From positions 94,008,001 through 94,072,000 of the forward strand of contig CM059584.1 of assembly GCA_030407085.1 (NCBI GenBank): a stretch of 64,000 bases of DNA. The letters run 5' to 3'. The notes below the pieces were generated by a model that was given only the letters and a program-made list of their open reading frames with translations, was not told where the DNA came from and did no database searches. Below are positions 1 through 12,060 of the stretch, piece after piece. The stretch comes from Trichopria drosophilae (taxonomy: Eukaryota > Arthropoda > Insecta > Hymenoptera > Diapriidae). How positions within the stretch are numbered: the first letter of the stretch is position 1; each line of letters starts with the position of its first letter. The translations under genes were made by a program, and so were the position numbers.

Positions 1-590
1 TTAATCTTTACAAATCATATAAATAATCACATAGTTCAAATCTTGTGCTCAAGTATGCTTAACGACATGCTAGAAATGAATACATAAAAAAAAAATTTTT
101 GTTTTACGAATCCGAATTTTTATAGCTATTTTACTTATCGATGGCAGATCACCCCCCGGCCGCTGTGGCTTGGCGGTGTTTCGTCGGCGGGGCATTTCAT
201 TTTTTCCGTGCTGGTTAGGGGCTCTTTGGTTTCTCGAAATATACATATTTGTAAATATCTTTGCCAAATTATTAGTTATTTTCGACAATTTGGCTATACT
301 GTAAGAAATATCATCTGTATATAACCCAATAACATCACTCTGTTGATAAACGTCTCAGTCGAAAATAAAAAGAAAATGATCAATTATCGATGTTGAATTT
401 TCAAAAATAAGTAATAATCCTCTATTTTCGAAAATTCTCTCTAAGCATTTCTTACATCTCACAAGCAGATGCCATGCTTTGATGGTTCAGACTTACCAGA
501 TTTTGTTCCGTACAGTCATTATCGTAGTTATCAGATTTTCGATACATTATTCGATTATTTCCATCAAATAGCATTTTAAAACTATATTCC
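1..590. other. AT-rich sequence, no gene recognised
   Basis: Open frames here are short, have no recognisable domain and read through AT-rich sequence. A small GC-rich patch near 150-200 does not continue into anything recognisable. I see no RNA gene or clear transposon end. Confidence 0.5.
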
Positions 591-825
591 CACACGGAAA
601 TTAATATATGCGACATATATGCTAAATAAATATACATATATTTTTGGCAAAAAATGCAATATGTGACATATATGTTAGAGATACGAATGCACATATAGTT
701 TTAAACTTATATCTGACATATATTTAATCTATATATTACATATATTTTTGGCGAAAAATGCAATATATGACATATATTCCACATATATTCTCGCATATAT
801 TTTCATCGAATTTTTGTCTGTACGG
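591..825. repeat. Short element built from ACATATAT words
   Basis: The stretch begins CACACGGAAATT and ends near a CCGTACAGACAAAAA motif on the other strand. The hexamer ACATAT and its complement recur many times. A unit of about 40 bases (ACATATATTTTTGG then GAAAAATGCAATAT or a close variant) occurs twice, near 635 and 738. No coding potential. I infer a MITE-like element. The exact ends and any target duplication are not certain. Confidence 0.45.
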
Positions 826-942
826 GTTCTAGATCATTATTATTACTTTAATTGAAAAGTCATGAATTTTCATGAGAATAGAGAGAAAAATGAGACAGGT
901 GAAAGGCAACAGATGCAACGAGAGACAGGAAGATAGATAGAT

Positions 943-944
<2 letters not shown>

Positions 945-1029
<85 letters not shown>
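945..1029. repeat. (AG)n microsatellite
   Basis: About 42 uninterrupted AG dinucleotides. Apparent serine/leucine-rich frames across it are artefacts of the repeat. Confidence 0.97.
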
Positions 1030-1031
<2 letters not shown>

Positions 1032-1635
1032 TCTTACTCCATGCAGAATTCGAAGGGACACTAAGCATTACTTTTCATAAAACTTATTTGAAAATAAAAA
1101 GACATGTAATTTCAACGCTCTTTATCCCATATTTACGGATCATAATCAATATAATATCACAGTTTAATTCTTATCTATAGAATCTGAGAACAAATCTCGT
1201 ATCTACCTTGTACTGGATGAATCTGAATTCACTTATAACAAAGCACGTCACACAAAATGCGCTTGTGGAAGTCTAATCACTAGATGAACTGATTGATATT
1301 TGCGCAGTCTATCACAGATCGGGATTGATATTATACGTAATCTGAACCAAGACGTACCGAAACTCGCATGCGAATGAAGAACGCTTGTTCTTATTAAGAA
1401 ATCCGAAATACTAAGATGTCGTTGTCGTTATCCTTGCGTATATAAATCTTCTGCCTGAAACCTTTTACGATAGACTATATTCTACTGTTTTTAAGTAGCT
1501 TCAATTCAACCATTGTTATTATTCACATTAATATTAGACGCTTCAAAAGACTCGTTTTGCGCAGTTTGCCATTGCTGTTTACTCTTGTTCATGATTGACA
1601 CGTGTTAAAATATCCCATCATATGGACCCGAATGA
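1030..1635. other. No gene recognised
   Basis: AT-rich sequence with no long frame, RNA gene or transposon end that I can support. Confidence 0.4.
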
Positions 1636-1924
1636 CTATAAGAAATAAAACGTATTGTGACAAAATTGTTAAGATATTAGTTTCAAGATATGCAGTTACG
1701 TTTTTCAAATTACTTAATATACGATAAAATATAATACATATTATTGTTAATAATATATATTTAAAATTACGAATTTACGATAATCAAACCAACCAACATG
1801 ATTATAAGACATACAACGTATTGTGATAAGTTATATAAAAGTTATATAAAAAAAAGTAACTGCTTATCTTGATACTGCATCTATATTTTAACAATTTTAT
1901 CGCAATACGGTTTATTTCTTAGAG
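1636..1924. repeat. Inverted-repeat (MITE-like) element
   Basis: The segment 1636-1699 (TAAGAAATAAAACGTATTG and onward to GCAGTTAC) reappears in reverse complement at 1856-1924 with roughly 80-85% identity. A third, direct partial copy of the ACGTATTGTGA part lies near 1815. There is no coding frame. The arrangement fits a decayed foldback or MITE, but no target duplication is visible. Confidence 0.5.
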
Positions 1925-3196
1925 TTGGTAGATTCTCTATGATACTTTCGTCATTTTAAGTATTAAAATATACAACATTTTTAAGAATATAAAATAAATG
2001 TTGTAGGAACAGTGTTATGCGAATGCCAAAACCCTTTACAACTTTGCGCCATATGTCTATTTTAATGTAAGGAATATCCTTACACATCCACATCCAGGGC
2101 GTCTAGATATTAACTTTCTTTCTGAAAATGTTCTTCTTCTTGTAAAGATTTACTTATTTTAACGTAATCTATCCGCACTATTTTGTCATTTATCTTCTGT
2201 CTTGAATTACATTTTAATTATTTGGTGTATTGGATTGGTTTATGCAACCCTCTTATTATAGTTGTGGAAAAGTAAGTAGGCGTGTAATCGGCCTCGTCAA
2301 ACATAGTTCATGCAACAGCTTTTCCGCCATATTGAAATCATATATATGACACCCAAACTTGTAATATCGAATTAAATCTAAAACTTAATTGCTAAGAAAT
2401 TCATCATTTTCGAAGAACGATAATCGCGTAGAATAATAAACGACGTTTCTTTCGTTATGCTAACGAATGCAACGTACAATTCGTCCTTGTTACATGAAAT
2501 GATGAAACGAATCATTCGCAAAGAAATATTTTTACGACACGCGGATAATATTATTCTTTCGAAAACCCGTGAGTGTACATACCAATTATGACAAGGTAGT
2601 AGATGCCTTAAACTCTATATATCACAGTATTTCAGGAAAAAACGCCAACTGAAAGCCATTGAATAATTTCTGTTTTCCGTCGCCCACCACTATGCGCATA
2701 GACGGTGGAAACAAAACGAGAACCTCAGTGGATAGTTTATCGGCGAATACGTAGAGAATCTCGCAGGGGATTGGTCAATATGCGCAAGACTGGAAGCGCA
2801 ATGCCTTCGATTTTCACAGTCTACTGTTCCCCGTTCTTAGTGCGTCTTTGACTTCTGTCGGGATACCTCATTGCCGCCGAGGCCCATCTATGCTCTGTAA
2901 AACCGCACCTACGTCTGGTGACTCCCTACCGTATGAAGAAAACTTTTACCGTTTCGCGAGGCTTTTCTCACTGTCTACAAAGCAACCAACGCGACGTCGT
3001 ATGGTGGTGTTAAGCGACAAACTAACGAAAAACATCGAACCAAAGAACTGTCGATATATCCCTCGCCAATGGCTGTTCCCTTCCACTTCTCCTACTGTCG
3101 ACTTCCTTTCCGGAAATTTCGTCAGAAATCATCCAGCATGCGCGCGTCGTTTTCTAGAATATTCCTTCTTCCATGTCCACAATTCGTCCTATGTGT
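1925..3196. other. No gene recognised
   Basis: The interval 2640-3200 is less AT-rich and carries an open frame (to 3240) lacking a good ATG start and any recognisable domain. I do not call it a gene. The rest is AT-rich unique-looking sequence. Confidence 0.4.
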
Positions 3197-4286
3197 CGAC
3201 TTCCGGATTGTACATGAAATTCATGTTGTGTAATAAATAAAATAAATCATATATCGTAGATCGATGTCTTGTATATGCATTTAAAATAATTTAGGTAGCA
3301 AACATCACTTATGTTATATTTCGACAAAATTCATAGGCATGTATTGTTCCTGCGGTTAATACAATTTCAGGGAAAGTTTCAACAATATATCAGTTCTACG
3401 TTTCAGCAGAATTTCGAGGTCAAATCAAAGTTATTTTTAAATACGTGTCTGCTTGTTAGTAAGTAAAATAGACAGGAGCTCCATTATTTTCGATCTTCAT
3501 TCGCAATTTGAGAAATGTACAAAATCGATTCTTTAATCAGCGATATCATAAAATTCAAGAGAAAAGAAAGACAGATAGTTCATTATTGATGTGTGTATTT
3601 TCACAATGCGTAAAACAGTCTACAGTTAAGGAAACCATAATGTTCGCATTCTTGAATTTCCGCACACTTCTGTTGCCTCGTGGAAATATTGACAATAATA
3701 GAATGTTATTCTACTTGGCATGAAATTATTTATCTATAATTTTCTGAATAATTATTGATTGAATGACTTGACACTTTTCGAAAATAATACGAATAGCAAT
3801 TAATTATATAAATCGACAACACAAAATGAAAAACGAGCAAATCTTTATAATTATTTTTGATTTGCAGTAAATAAATGTTGGCTTTACATACTACTAAAAA
3901 ATGCACTGTTAATATTCCGCAATCTTTATATTAATATATAACGATTAATGAAATCATTGTTATGTTTAATGATTTAAAGATATTCATGAGTCATTCATCA
4001 ATGCTTTACAGTTGCACCTTTATATGTTTTTATAAGTTTTACTTTATTCTGAAAACATAAAAAACAAAAAGCGGTTCCAAAACCGCACTAAAAACATTCT
4101 TGGTATAGAATTGACTACTTCTTAACCATTGTGCGTGGTTCAGCGTGGTTCAATAGGTCCTCAACTGAATTTAATCAGTCGTAGTAGCGATTACAAACGT
4201 TGTTAAAAAATAAAAAATGCTGTTGATGAAATGAAATGCAGTTAATTTTAATATAAAACAATGGCAACATCTAAGATTTAAGTAGT
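3197..4286. repeat. 1.1 kb direct tandem duplication, unit 1
   Basis: This unit matches 4353-5426 in the same orientation over its whole length, at about 85-90% identity by eye. Shared landmarks include AATAAATCATA near the start, the CACAATGCGTAAAACAGT stretch, and AGGTCCTCAACTGAATTTAA with GCAACATCTAAGATTTAAG near the end. Both units contain a short open frame around the same position, but it is disrupted differently and has no family signature. This could be a local segmental duplication or two copies of an unknown repeat. It is not obviously an LTR pair because I find no TG...CA ends. Confidence 0.75.
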
Positions 4287-4352
4287 GATTTTTGTATACC
4301 TTTAGTACTGGTAATGCTGTTTAATAAGATTCATACTGTAAACAATCCCATT

Positions 4353-5426
4353 CGTTGACTTTCAGATTGTATAAGAAATTCATGTTACATAATAATTAAA
4401 ATAAATCATACATCGTGGATCGATGCCTTGTATTATGCATTTACAATAATTTAGGTAGCGAACAGCACTTATGTTATATTTCGACAAAATTCATAGGCAT
4501 GTATAGTTTCTGTGGTTAATATAATTTCAGGGAAAGTCTCAACATTATATCAGTTCTATGTTTTAGCAGAATTTCGAGGGTATGTCAACGTTATTTTTAA
4601 ATACGTGTTAGCTTGCTTGGTAAGTAAAATAGACACGAACTCCATTAATTTCGATCTTCATTCGCAATTTGAGAAATGTTAAAAATCGATTCTTTAATTA
4701 ACGATATCATAAAACTCAAGAAAAAAGAAAGATAGGTAGTCCATTATTGATGTGTGTATTTTCACAATGCGTAAAACAGTTTATAGTTAAGGAAATCATA
4801 ATGTACGCATTCTTGAATTTCCGCACACTTGTGTCGCCTCGTGGAAATATTGACAATAATAGTATGTTATTCTACTTGGCATGGAATTATTTATCTATAA
4901 TTTTCTTATCAATTATCCTTATTTTCACTTTACGTATATAATACGAATAGCAATGAATTATATAAATTGTCAACTCAAAATGAAATACGAATAGATCTTT
5001 ATAATTGTTTTGATTTATAATAAATATATTTTAGCTTTACATCTTATTAAAAATGCATTATTAATATTCCGTAATCTTTATATTAATAAGTAACAATTAA
5101 TAACATAATTATTTTGTTTAATGATTTAAGGTTATTCATGAGTCGTGCTTTAATGTTTTACAGATGCACTTTTACATGTTTTTATGAGTTTTACTTTGTT
5201 CTGGGAACATAAAAAATTGAAAATCCGCTCTAAAAAAATTCGTAGTATAGAATTGACATAACAACTGTGTGTGGTTCAGCGCGGTTCAATAGGTCCTCAA
5301 CTGAATTTAATTAGTTGTAGTAGCTATCACAAACGTAGTTAAAAAATTAAATATGCAGTTAATGAAATGAAATGCAGTTAATTTGATTAATATACAACAA
5401 TTGCAACATCTAAGATTTAAGTAGAA
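4353..5426. repeat. 1.1 kb direct tandem duplication, unit 2
   Basis: Second copy of the 3197-4286 unit. It stops at AAGATTTAAGTAG just before the hairpin-ended repeat that starts at 5433. The 3' end of the unit may therefore have been cut by, or lost on, insertion of that repeat. Confidence 0.75.
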
Positions 5427-5432
5427 GTTTTA

Positions 5433-6049
5433 CTTCGACCCAGACTATAGGTCTGGCGAAGTATTGAATTTGGTCAGTTCCCGCCAAAAAATTACCCTAT
5501 AGTTTTTCATCAAATGTCGACGTTTCAGGCCCTAAGGAACCCAAAGCAACAATTAAAAAATTGGTGTCCGTTAGGTTGTACGTCCGTCCGTCCGTCCGTC
5601 CGTGGGCAAAATTTTGTATACGCGATATCTCGCGACTGGCAGGACGAATTTAAAAAGTACAAACGGATTTGGGTTTCTCTTGACCAAACTTAGATCTGAT
5701 TAGTTTTTTGAGACAATGCATACTAGATTATGGGGAGGTTTAACAAAAAAACGCTCAAAAAACACGTTTTTTCCATTTTTTAACAAAAAATACAAATCGT
5801 ACAAAAAAATGTTTCAAACAAAAAATATAGAACATCGAATTCTCTACAAAAAAGGTTGTATTCATTTCTTCGTAAAATCAACGATAATGCCGTAAAAAAC
5901 GGAAACCGAAGTATCCCACATATAAAAAAATTTATTTCCTGCAACCCGACCTGTCAAAAACTCGACTAAACCGCGTTTTTTTAAGCATCAGTGTGAACAA
6001 GACGTGCTCATTTATCAGTGCTTCGACTGACCTGCGGTCGGGGTCGAAG
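5433..6049 (+). mobile_element. Hairpin-ended repeat, copy A
   Basis: A 617 bp repeat with an imperfect hairpin at each end. The left end folds as CTTCG..CCAGAC, a 5-base loop, then GTCTGG.CGAAG. The right end folds as CTTCGAC.GACC, a short loop, then GGTC..GTCGAAG. Inside lie a (TCCG)5 tract near 5580-5603 and A/T-rich homopolymer runs. Other copies are at 19602-20414 (reverse) and 20790-about 21290 (direct). No frame of useful length is shared. I cannot assign a superfamily. Palindromic termini suggest a non-autonomous element moved by an unknown enzyme. Confidence 0.55.
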
Positions 6050-6079
6050 TTTTGAAAATGCTCATTTTCAATTTTAATA

Positions 6080-6523
6080 TAGGGTGAATATGCCAATGAA
6101 TGGACGATTTTCTACATATTTCTATTTCTTATGAATGTATGGTGCACAACATGCAACAAAATACATATTTTTATGTTCTTTGAACATTCAAAACAATATT
6201 TACAGTACTATTGATCTTCCAGTGTTTATTATTTTGTAAAATCAAAGCAAAGTTTTAAAGCCATCCAAAACTGGTACTGAAAACGTCCCATTTGATTTAA
6301 CCCGCCTATTCATTGGGGTTTAGAGGATTTTTTTACAAACGTATGAAGGCGAGGTTAATAATTAAATAAAATCAAAGGTTGAACTGCACGGTCATAAAGA
6401 GCAGAGTCTAACGATTCTAATGGTGGTATCATAATTAAATTTTCATAAAAGAATTCAAAAGTTACTATCGATCAAAGTGTGAAAAATGCTTAACCGTCCA
6501 TTCATTGGCATATTCACCCTATT
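6080..6523. mobile_element. TIR element nested in copy A
   Basis: ATAGGGTGAATATGCCAATG at the left is repeated in reverse complement at 6497-6523. The perfect TIRs are about 27 bp around a non-coding core of about 390 bp. The same element lies at the equivalent place in copy B (about 19112-19572), so it was present before the two blocks separated. A short AT target duplication is possible but not proven. Confidence 0.6.
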
Positions 6524-6664
6524 TAAGGAACAAGATATTGTTACAATATATGTATAGAAACTACTCGAACCCAACGATGCTAGAACTACCCTCTGCCGTC
6601 TTCTTTCCTGGCAGTGTTAAAATGGGAATATTCCCGGAAGCATCAGCCTTTCGTCAGGGAACTG

Positions 6665-6976
6665 CACGGAGAAAAATGACTCCGCTGGATTAGCTGATTC
6701 ATATCAGCTAAAATTTTCGGCTAGAATTGCCGAAAATATATGCAATTTTAGCTGTTTTGATTCCGCTAATGTAGCCTTAACCCTACTAAATTCGCGCTTA
6801 GCTCTAAATTTCCGCTACATTAGCAGATTTGTTCCGTTAAATTTGTGGACTCTTTCAGTAAATTTAGCTGAAATTATCGGCTGTCCCAAACGGATTTCCA
6901 TCAGCTGTCCCTATAGGATAAAATTGGTAGAATCTGCGGATTTTTCGGCTGATTTTGCTGATTATTTTTCTCCGTG
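6665..6976. mobile_element. 312 bp MITE, absent from copy B
   Basis: Ends are CACGGAGAAAAAT and ATTTTTCTCCGTG, perfect inverted repeats. Copy B of the surrounding block lacks the insert and keeps a single TG at the site, while copy A has TG on both sides (6663-6664 and 6977-6978). A TGCA duplication with asymmetric ends is an equally valid parse. The interior is saturated with TAGCTGA/TCAGCTA and CGGCT words on both strands and has no coding capacity. Confidence 0.85.
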
Positions 6977-7035
6977 TGCAATACGAATTTAGCCAAAATT
7001 GTAGGCATCCGGGTCGAAGGCATCTAGTTTGTATA

Positions 7036-7520
7036 TTAAAAATTCCAAAAGAACACAGTCAGAAACCGGTGGTAATTTTTCTGATTTCTAACTGTTTCTA
7101 TCTGCAAATTGACTACAACTGTAAATTCATATAAAACTGAGGCATTTACCTATAAAGATCCTAACTGTTTCTGAACGTATGCTGTATGCAATGCCAATGT
7201 AACCGTGCATATTCGCAATTACATACAACAATCTTATCTGCCTTTGACTGCAATATATGCGCAGTTACACCATAACTGCGTATCTGATGGTATTTACGTA
7301 TATATTTTCTATCCTTTTCTAACTTCATTCTATAAGTGGCGCCTTCTAACTGCATCTAACGGTTATTGCCGACTGCTTTTCTATAAGATTCTGACTGCAT
7401 TCTATACGAAGTATTACTGTAACTGTATCTGATAGCATTTACACAATATTTTCTATCCGTTTCTAAGTGCATTCTATACGCCAGTTGCACTGTAATTGTA
7501 TCGGATGGATAAGTGATATA
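7036..7520. repeat. Degenerate tandem region with AACTG / CATTCTAT words
   Basis: A unit containing AACTG.ATCTGATGG.ATTTAC, then TTTTCTATCC, then TTCTATA recurs loosely at about 7278-7345 and 7420-7490, with a partial copy near 7350-7410. AACTG, ACTGCA and CATTCTATA words are scattered throughout. No domain is visible in the overlapping frames. Confidence 0.45.
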
Positions 7521-8201
7521 CAACAAATCTACAAGTACATATATATATATATATGTTTTTAAATCATTTTATTTGTAAATACATATGCATCATAAACTCT
7601 CTACATATTACGTATTCATAATAAGGCATACGTATGTAGCGTTCGTATGTTTAACGAATAATAATTTTCTCTGAATGTCAAAACTCATCAGTTATGCATC
7701 AGATATATTATAAGGTTCTAAGATTTCAGTATCAAAATGGAATATGTCAGTTAAGTGTTTGACACTTACATAGTAGGAAATCTACGGTTGACAGTCGGTT
7801 GTCTATCACTTATATATTTTGATTACCGCCGCCATATTATATTTGCATATATATGTATGTTCATTGTACTCTATGTACATTGCCAGAAATGTCAAGAGAA
7901 GAAGAATTGTATAATAACTACATATATTGTTTGTCAGGTTAGTTTTCAAAATAACTATAATAACATATAATAAAATAATGTTATTTTAAAAAAAAAAGCC
8001 TGATGCTTGGTGGGTAATTTTCAGCCTTAATGTCTGGACGGATTGAAGAGGATAACGTTAGGTAGGTAGGAGAATAGTTTTGTGATTTATTAACTGCAGC
8101 CACTGAAAGTTATTCAAATTATTTTCAATGATATAGGTAAGTATATTTTATAATAATATTTATAATAATATAATAAATTATTAAATTCGCTAGATGACAA
8201 C
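7521..8201. other. AT-rich sequence, no gene recognised
   Basis: Contains short AT dinucleotide runs near 7541 and an A-run near 7990. I see no coding, RNA or transposon signature. Confidence 0.4.
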
Positions 8202-9314
8202 CCAGCAAACCAAGAATGATTGAGAAGCATTGAAACTTTCAACACTTCTGAATCCTATTTCTGTATCCTTCAGTAAGAATTAAGAAGCATAGCAAATTTT
8301 AATTTTTTGTTTTTAAATTTTTTCCTCCTTATATACAACATTTTTTTTTCTTTTCCTTTTTAATTTTATTATTATTTTTTATTTAATTCAAATATTTTTT
8401 TAACTTTTTTTTAGTTGATTTAATTATCTTAAAACAGCTGTTCTCAAGCGGTCATCATCCAAGTAGTGTTCCCCACCAAGAATGCTTGACTAGAAAAAAT
8501 GATCGCGCGCGACACCGACCACTGGTCTACCACTGTCGATCACTATCTATAACGTAATATGATATTTCTGTTACACGTTAAAATGTTTAAAAATTCTTAA
8601 TTATCTTAAAAACGGCCAGATAAGCAATATCTGCCAAAATGTTGGAAGTTATCAAAAGGTGGGATGATATTGTGTCGATTAATGCATACATACAAACGTA
8701 TCTCGAAAACGGCAAGAGATACGCAAAATATGAAAAAATTTTTGGGGGTGTGTCGATAGGAGAGGGGTGACCTCGAGCCGATTAATGCATACATGTAAAC
8801 AGATTCTGAAAATTTTCAAAATTCTCGAATATCTCGAAAACGGTCAGAGATGAGCGAATTTTTTGTAGCAAAAAAATTAAAATATGTTCATACTTCAGAA
8901 AGGACAAAAAAAGTACTTGCATCACACGACTCGATCACAAAGCATTGAGAAAATTTTAAAATTAGTCCCACAAATGTTTCCAGAAGTATTCAAAAAGAAG
9001 TATCCAGGAGCGTTGAAAATATTCGCATATATGCTTCCAAAAGAATTACGAAGGATTCGCAAACGATTCGATGACGAAGCCTAGACAAGGGTTTAAAGCT
9101 ACTTCCACAAATACTGCTAGAAGTATTAAAAATCTTTCACTTTATGACTTAATATTACAAGTATTAAGAAGCATTCAAAATTAAAGATTTACTCCTAATT
9201 GAACTATTCAAAACGATTAAGTTTAAAGAAGGATTCACAAGAAGCCAGAAATAGAATTCGCGCTCAGTGAACCGAATGTTCCTAAATGCTTCTCAATCAT
9301 TCTTGGTTTGCTGG
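8202..9314. mobile_element. 1.1 kb TIR element with AAGNATTC words
   Basis: The left end CCAGCAAACCAAGAATGATT is exactly mirrored at the right end (AATCATTCTTGGTTTGCTGG, ending 9314). The terminal repeat continues for about 30 bp and similarity extends to about 100 bp. The interior has many AGAAGTATTC/AGAAGCATTC-like words and, at 8592-8870, two related copies of a TATCTCGAAAACGG module. There is no transposase frame, and the 66-codon frame near 8884 lies across the words and looks fortuitous. No clear target duplication. The superfamily is unknown. Confidence 0.65.
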
Positions 9315-10765
9315 AAACAATTCAGGACTGGAGCAAATTCCGCCATTTTTAAAAATGGTGATAAACACGATATATCAAAATATAGGCCTATCTCTATTTT
9401 AAGTTGCTTTTCAAATATATTCGATGCCCTTATTGCTAAACGCTTTTCAGGTTGTTTTTCAGAACTTATTGTTAAGGACCAGCATGGTTTCGTTAGTGGT
9501 AGATCTGCTGTAACGAATCTTCTGCTATATAGTGATTATATTTCAATGTCTTTTCAACAACACTATCAAGTTGACGCTATATATTCTGATTTTTCTAAAG
9601 CATTTGATAGCGTCAATCATGATCTCTTATTGCGAAAGCTTTGGAGCCTGAGTGTACGCGGAATATTATTTCAATGGCTTAGATCATATTTGGTCGATCG
9701 GATCCAGTTGGTAAGAGTTGCAAGCTCAATATCCAATCCTCTATCAGTAACTTCAGGGGTTCCTCAATGCTCTTACCTTGGCACCATTTTATTTATTCTA
9801 TTTATTAATGATCTGCCTAGATGTATCCGATCGACTAGATGTTTGATATATGCTGGTGACATCAAATTATTTTATAAAATTACTTGTCCTCAAAGCTGCA
9901 AACAGATATTGACAATCTGTTTAAATGGTCATTGGATAACGAATTATCTCTTAATTATAATAAGTGCCATGTGCTCACTTATATAGGCGTAGATCTATTA
10001 TTAAATTTGACTTTTTATTAAATGGCAGTTTTTTAAGCAGAGTTCAGTCTACATCAGAATTAGGTGTTGTGTTTGACACTGTCTCTCCTTTACAGTTCAC
10101 ATTAATAATGTAATTATTAGAGCATTAAGACTAATTGGATTTTTAAAAGAGCTACTCACGATTTTCTAAACCCTTTATTTATTGTGTACATATACAAAAT
10201 CTTACCTGTATTAACTTATACTCAGATTTCATTTAATCAAGTTGAATCGGTTCAGCAAACATTTTTTAGGTATCTCTCGTGTAAAACCATTAATCCAATG
10301 TTTTTTTTTAACACAATTATAAACCGATTATGCAGAAATTTAATATGTTGTCAATATCTCAGCTTTTCTCTTTTTACGATTATTTACTAGCTTACAACAT
10401 CACACAAAATTTGATTAATTACGAAAATGTAATCTCTTTATTCTCTTACCGTACAGTAATTTATAATATCCGTACTCCACGTATTATTAATGAAATCGTT
10501 AGTTCTTCGAATTACAACTTTTATTCGCCGGTAAATAGTCTACGCCGCATTTGGGACACTATTTCTTCGATTTATAGAGAATGTCATTCGCTTAGTTTAT
10601 TTAAATGTTAAATCGCGCGTACGTGCTTATTTATTCATGTGTAATTCTGAGTAGAGTAAATTGTTTTTCTTTTATTTTATAATTAATATTGTTATTTTTA
10701 TAAGGCGGACATTACTTTATATTACTTTCTGATGTAAAGGGCTCATTATGCCCGTTTAATTTCTA

Positions 10766-10809
<44 letters not shown>

Positions 10810-10810
10810 A
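9315..10810 (+). pseudogene. 5'-truncated Jockey-like LINE reverse transcriptase
   Basis: The plus-strand frame at 9315-9986 encodes the RT fingers and palm: FKNGDKHDISKYRPISIL, then a GFVSGRS motif, then DFSKAFDSVNHDLL (motif A), GVPQ.S.LG.ILFILFINDLP, and a mutated catalytic motif YAGD where YADD is expected. After a stop at 9984 the thumb and C-terminal parts survive only as short shifted frames (10040-10100, 10184-10390, 10330-10611). The element ends in an (AAAT)n tail at 10764-10808, normal for Jockey-type elements. Endonuclease and ORF1 are missing, so this is a dead 5'-truncated copy. Its left edge touches the TIR element ending at 9314. I cannot tell which arrived first. Confidence 0.85.
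10764..10808. repeat. (AAAT)n LINE tail
   Basis: Eleven tandem AAAT/AAATA units immediately after the LINE 3' UTR. Confidence 0.9.
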
Positions 10811-10842
10811 ATAATATTTTAATATATATAACTTTTAATATT

Positions 10843-10854
10843 ATAAATAAATAA

Positions 10855-10901
<47 letters not shown>
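10843..10901. repeat. (AAAT)n-(AT)n microsatellite
   Basis: AAAT units run into about 20 AT dinucleotides. This probably expanded from the neighbouring LINE tail. Confidence 0.92.
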
Positions 10902-10903
<2 letters not shown>

Positions 10904-10944
10904 ATACGTCGAAATAGGTGTAACGATTTTCCAAAAATTTTATC

Positions 10945-11318
10945 TTTTTTGGGGGGTTGAGACCTCCACCTCTATGGAGGCTTTTCGAGATGAATTTAAG
11001 GCACTAGACACAGATAGCGCTGGGATCACTATTCCCAGAATTATTTTACTTCTAAGATTTTTAATCTAGTAGAGAGGGTTACAACCGAGACGGAGACGGC
11101 CTCCAGCGTTTATTGACAAGTTACTAGTTTAGAAATGCAAGTCAAATAACCCCTCTGAAAAGTTATCGCAGCACCATCTGTGCCTAGTGCCTTGAATTTG
11201 TTTCGAAAAGACGATTCAAATGAGCCCCCACTCGACCTATGTGGCCGTTTAAGATCTTCGACCTCCCTCGTGCCCCACGTGGCTCCTTAGAGGTGGAGGG
11301 TCGCAATCCCCCCAAAAA
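10945..11318. mobile_element. 374 bp foldback MITE
   Basis: TTTTTTGGGGGGTTGAGACC at the left is mirrored by the right end CCCCCCAAAAA (11308-11318). Similarity continues through GACC(C)TCCACCTCTA.GGAG. A second inner inverted repeat (AAGGCACTAGACACAGAT near 11000 and its complement near 11185) pairs the middle. There is no frame. Flanks show no unambiguous duplication. Confidence 0.7.
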
Positions 11319-12060
11319 GGCACACCGTAAAAATATATTCTCTATTTGAGTGAATTACTCTCATGTTGATACAACTTTTATACTCCAATATGGTGTCAAA
11401 AGAAAATATTCTTAATGTAAGAGGATTCTAATCTTCTGAAGAATATTCCTCTTAATTTAAAAATATACTTTTAATACAAGAGTAATTTTCTACACTATTG
11501 AGAGGATTCCTCTATAAAATTGCCTAAAAAAACTTTGTTTGATACAAGAAATACTGGTTGAATAATTTACATATATAAAATAATATACGAACCCCTTCTC
11601 CAATAGATCGCTTTATATACATAATCGTTTACGCGTATATTCATATATTCTTATATACAATCGTTCACATATTTATAAATACAGCGGTTAAACGTACAAT
11701 CGCAAAGAACATACATATGTACTTGCACTTATACATACCTATACAAATACGACATGCATACGAATGCATGCAGTGACGATGTAAAATTGCTTATATACTG
11801 TGTTAGAAGAGGTGGACTAGTTGCGCAAAAAAAGAAACGTAATTTGTACCATCTTGTGGCAAATGACTGAAATGTTGGTGTTAAATAAGAGGATTCCTCT
11901 CAATTTGTTAGGAAAATTAGAAAGCCTTCCTTACACTATGTTTCCTTTCCGAAAGAGAGGAATTCCTCTTCTTTCTAGTGGAATAGTCTTATGTTTAGAG
12001 GACAAAGTGAGAGGATTTAAGAAGATGAATTTTCCTTTAATATATATAGTTTTTTGTATT
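11319..12060. repeat. Region built from AGAGGA/TCCTCT words
   Basis: The palindromes AGAGGATTCCTCT and AGAGGAATTCCTCT and single AGAGGA or TCCTCT words recur at about 11415-11520 and 11890-12025. The left edge carries CACACCGTAAAAATATA. The 104-residue frame at 11821-12135 opens with a TTG and has no domain, so I do not call it. I infer a non-coding word-structured element with uncertain ends. Confidence 0.4.

Larger units (their letters stand above)
5428..7029 (+). repeat. Inverted segmental duplication, copy A
   Basis: This block is found again in reverse complement at 18919-20419. The shared order is: TTTACTTCGACCC head, (TCCG)n tract, ACGCTCAAAAAACACG stretch, hairpin tail at about 6021-6049, a TIR element at 6080-6523, and an end at GGGTCGAAGGCATCTAG. 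Copy A carries an extra 312 bp MITE at 6665-6976 that copy B lacks. Copy B carries an extra C-rich segment. The block appears to be a composite of several elements that has moved or been duplicated as one unit. Confidence 0.8.

Noticed and set aside
829..1068. Minus-strand Ser/Leu-rich open frames
   Set aside because: They translate the (AG)n microsatellite.
2848..3240. 130-residue plus-strand open frame
   Set aside because: Starts at a TTG, shows no domain and has no evidence of splicing or conservation that I can see.
3197..5426. LTR pair of a retrotransposon
   Set aside because: The units are adjacent with no internal coding region and lack TG...CA ends.
8884..9084. 66-residue frame inside the TIR element
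   Set aside because: Runs across repeated AAGTATTC words, with no domain and no start context.
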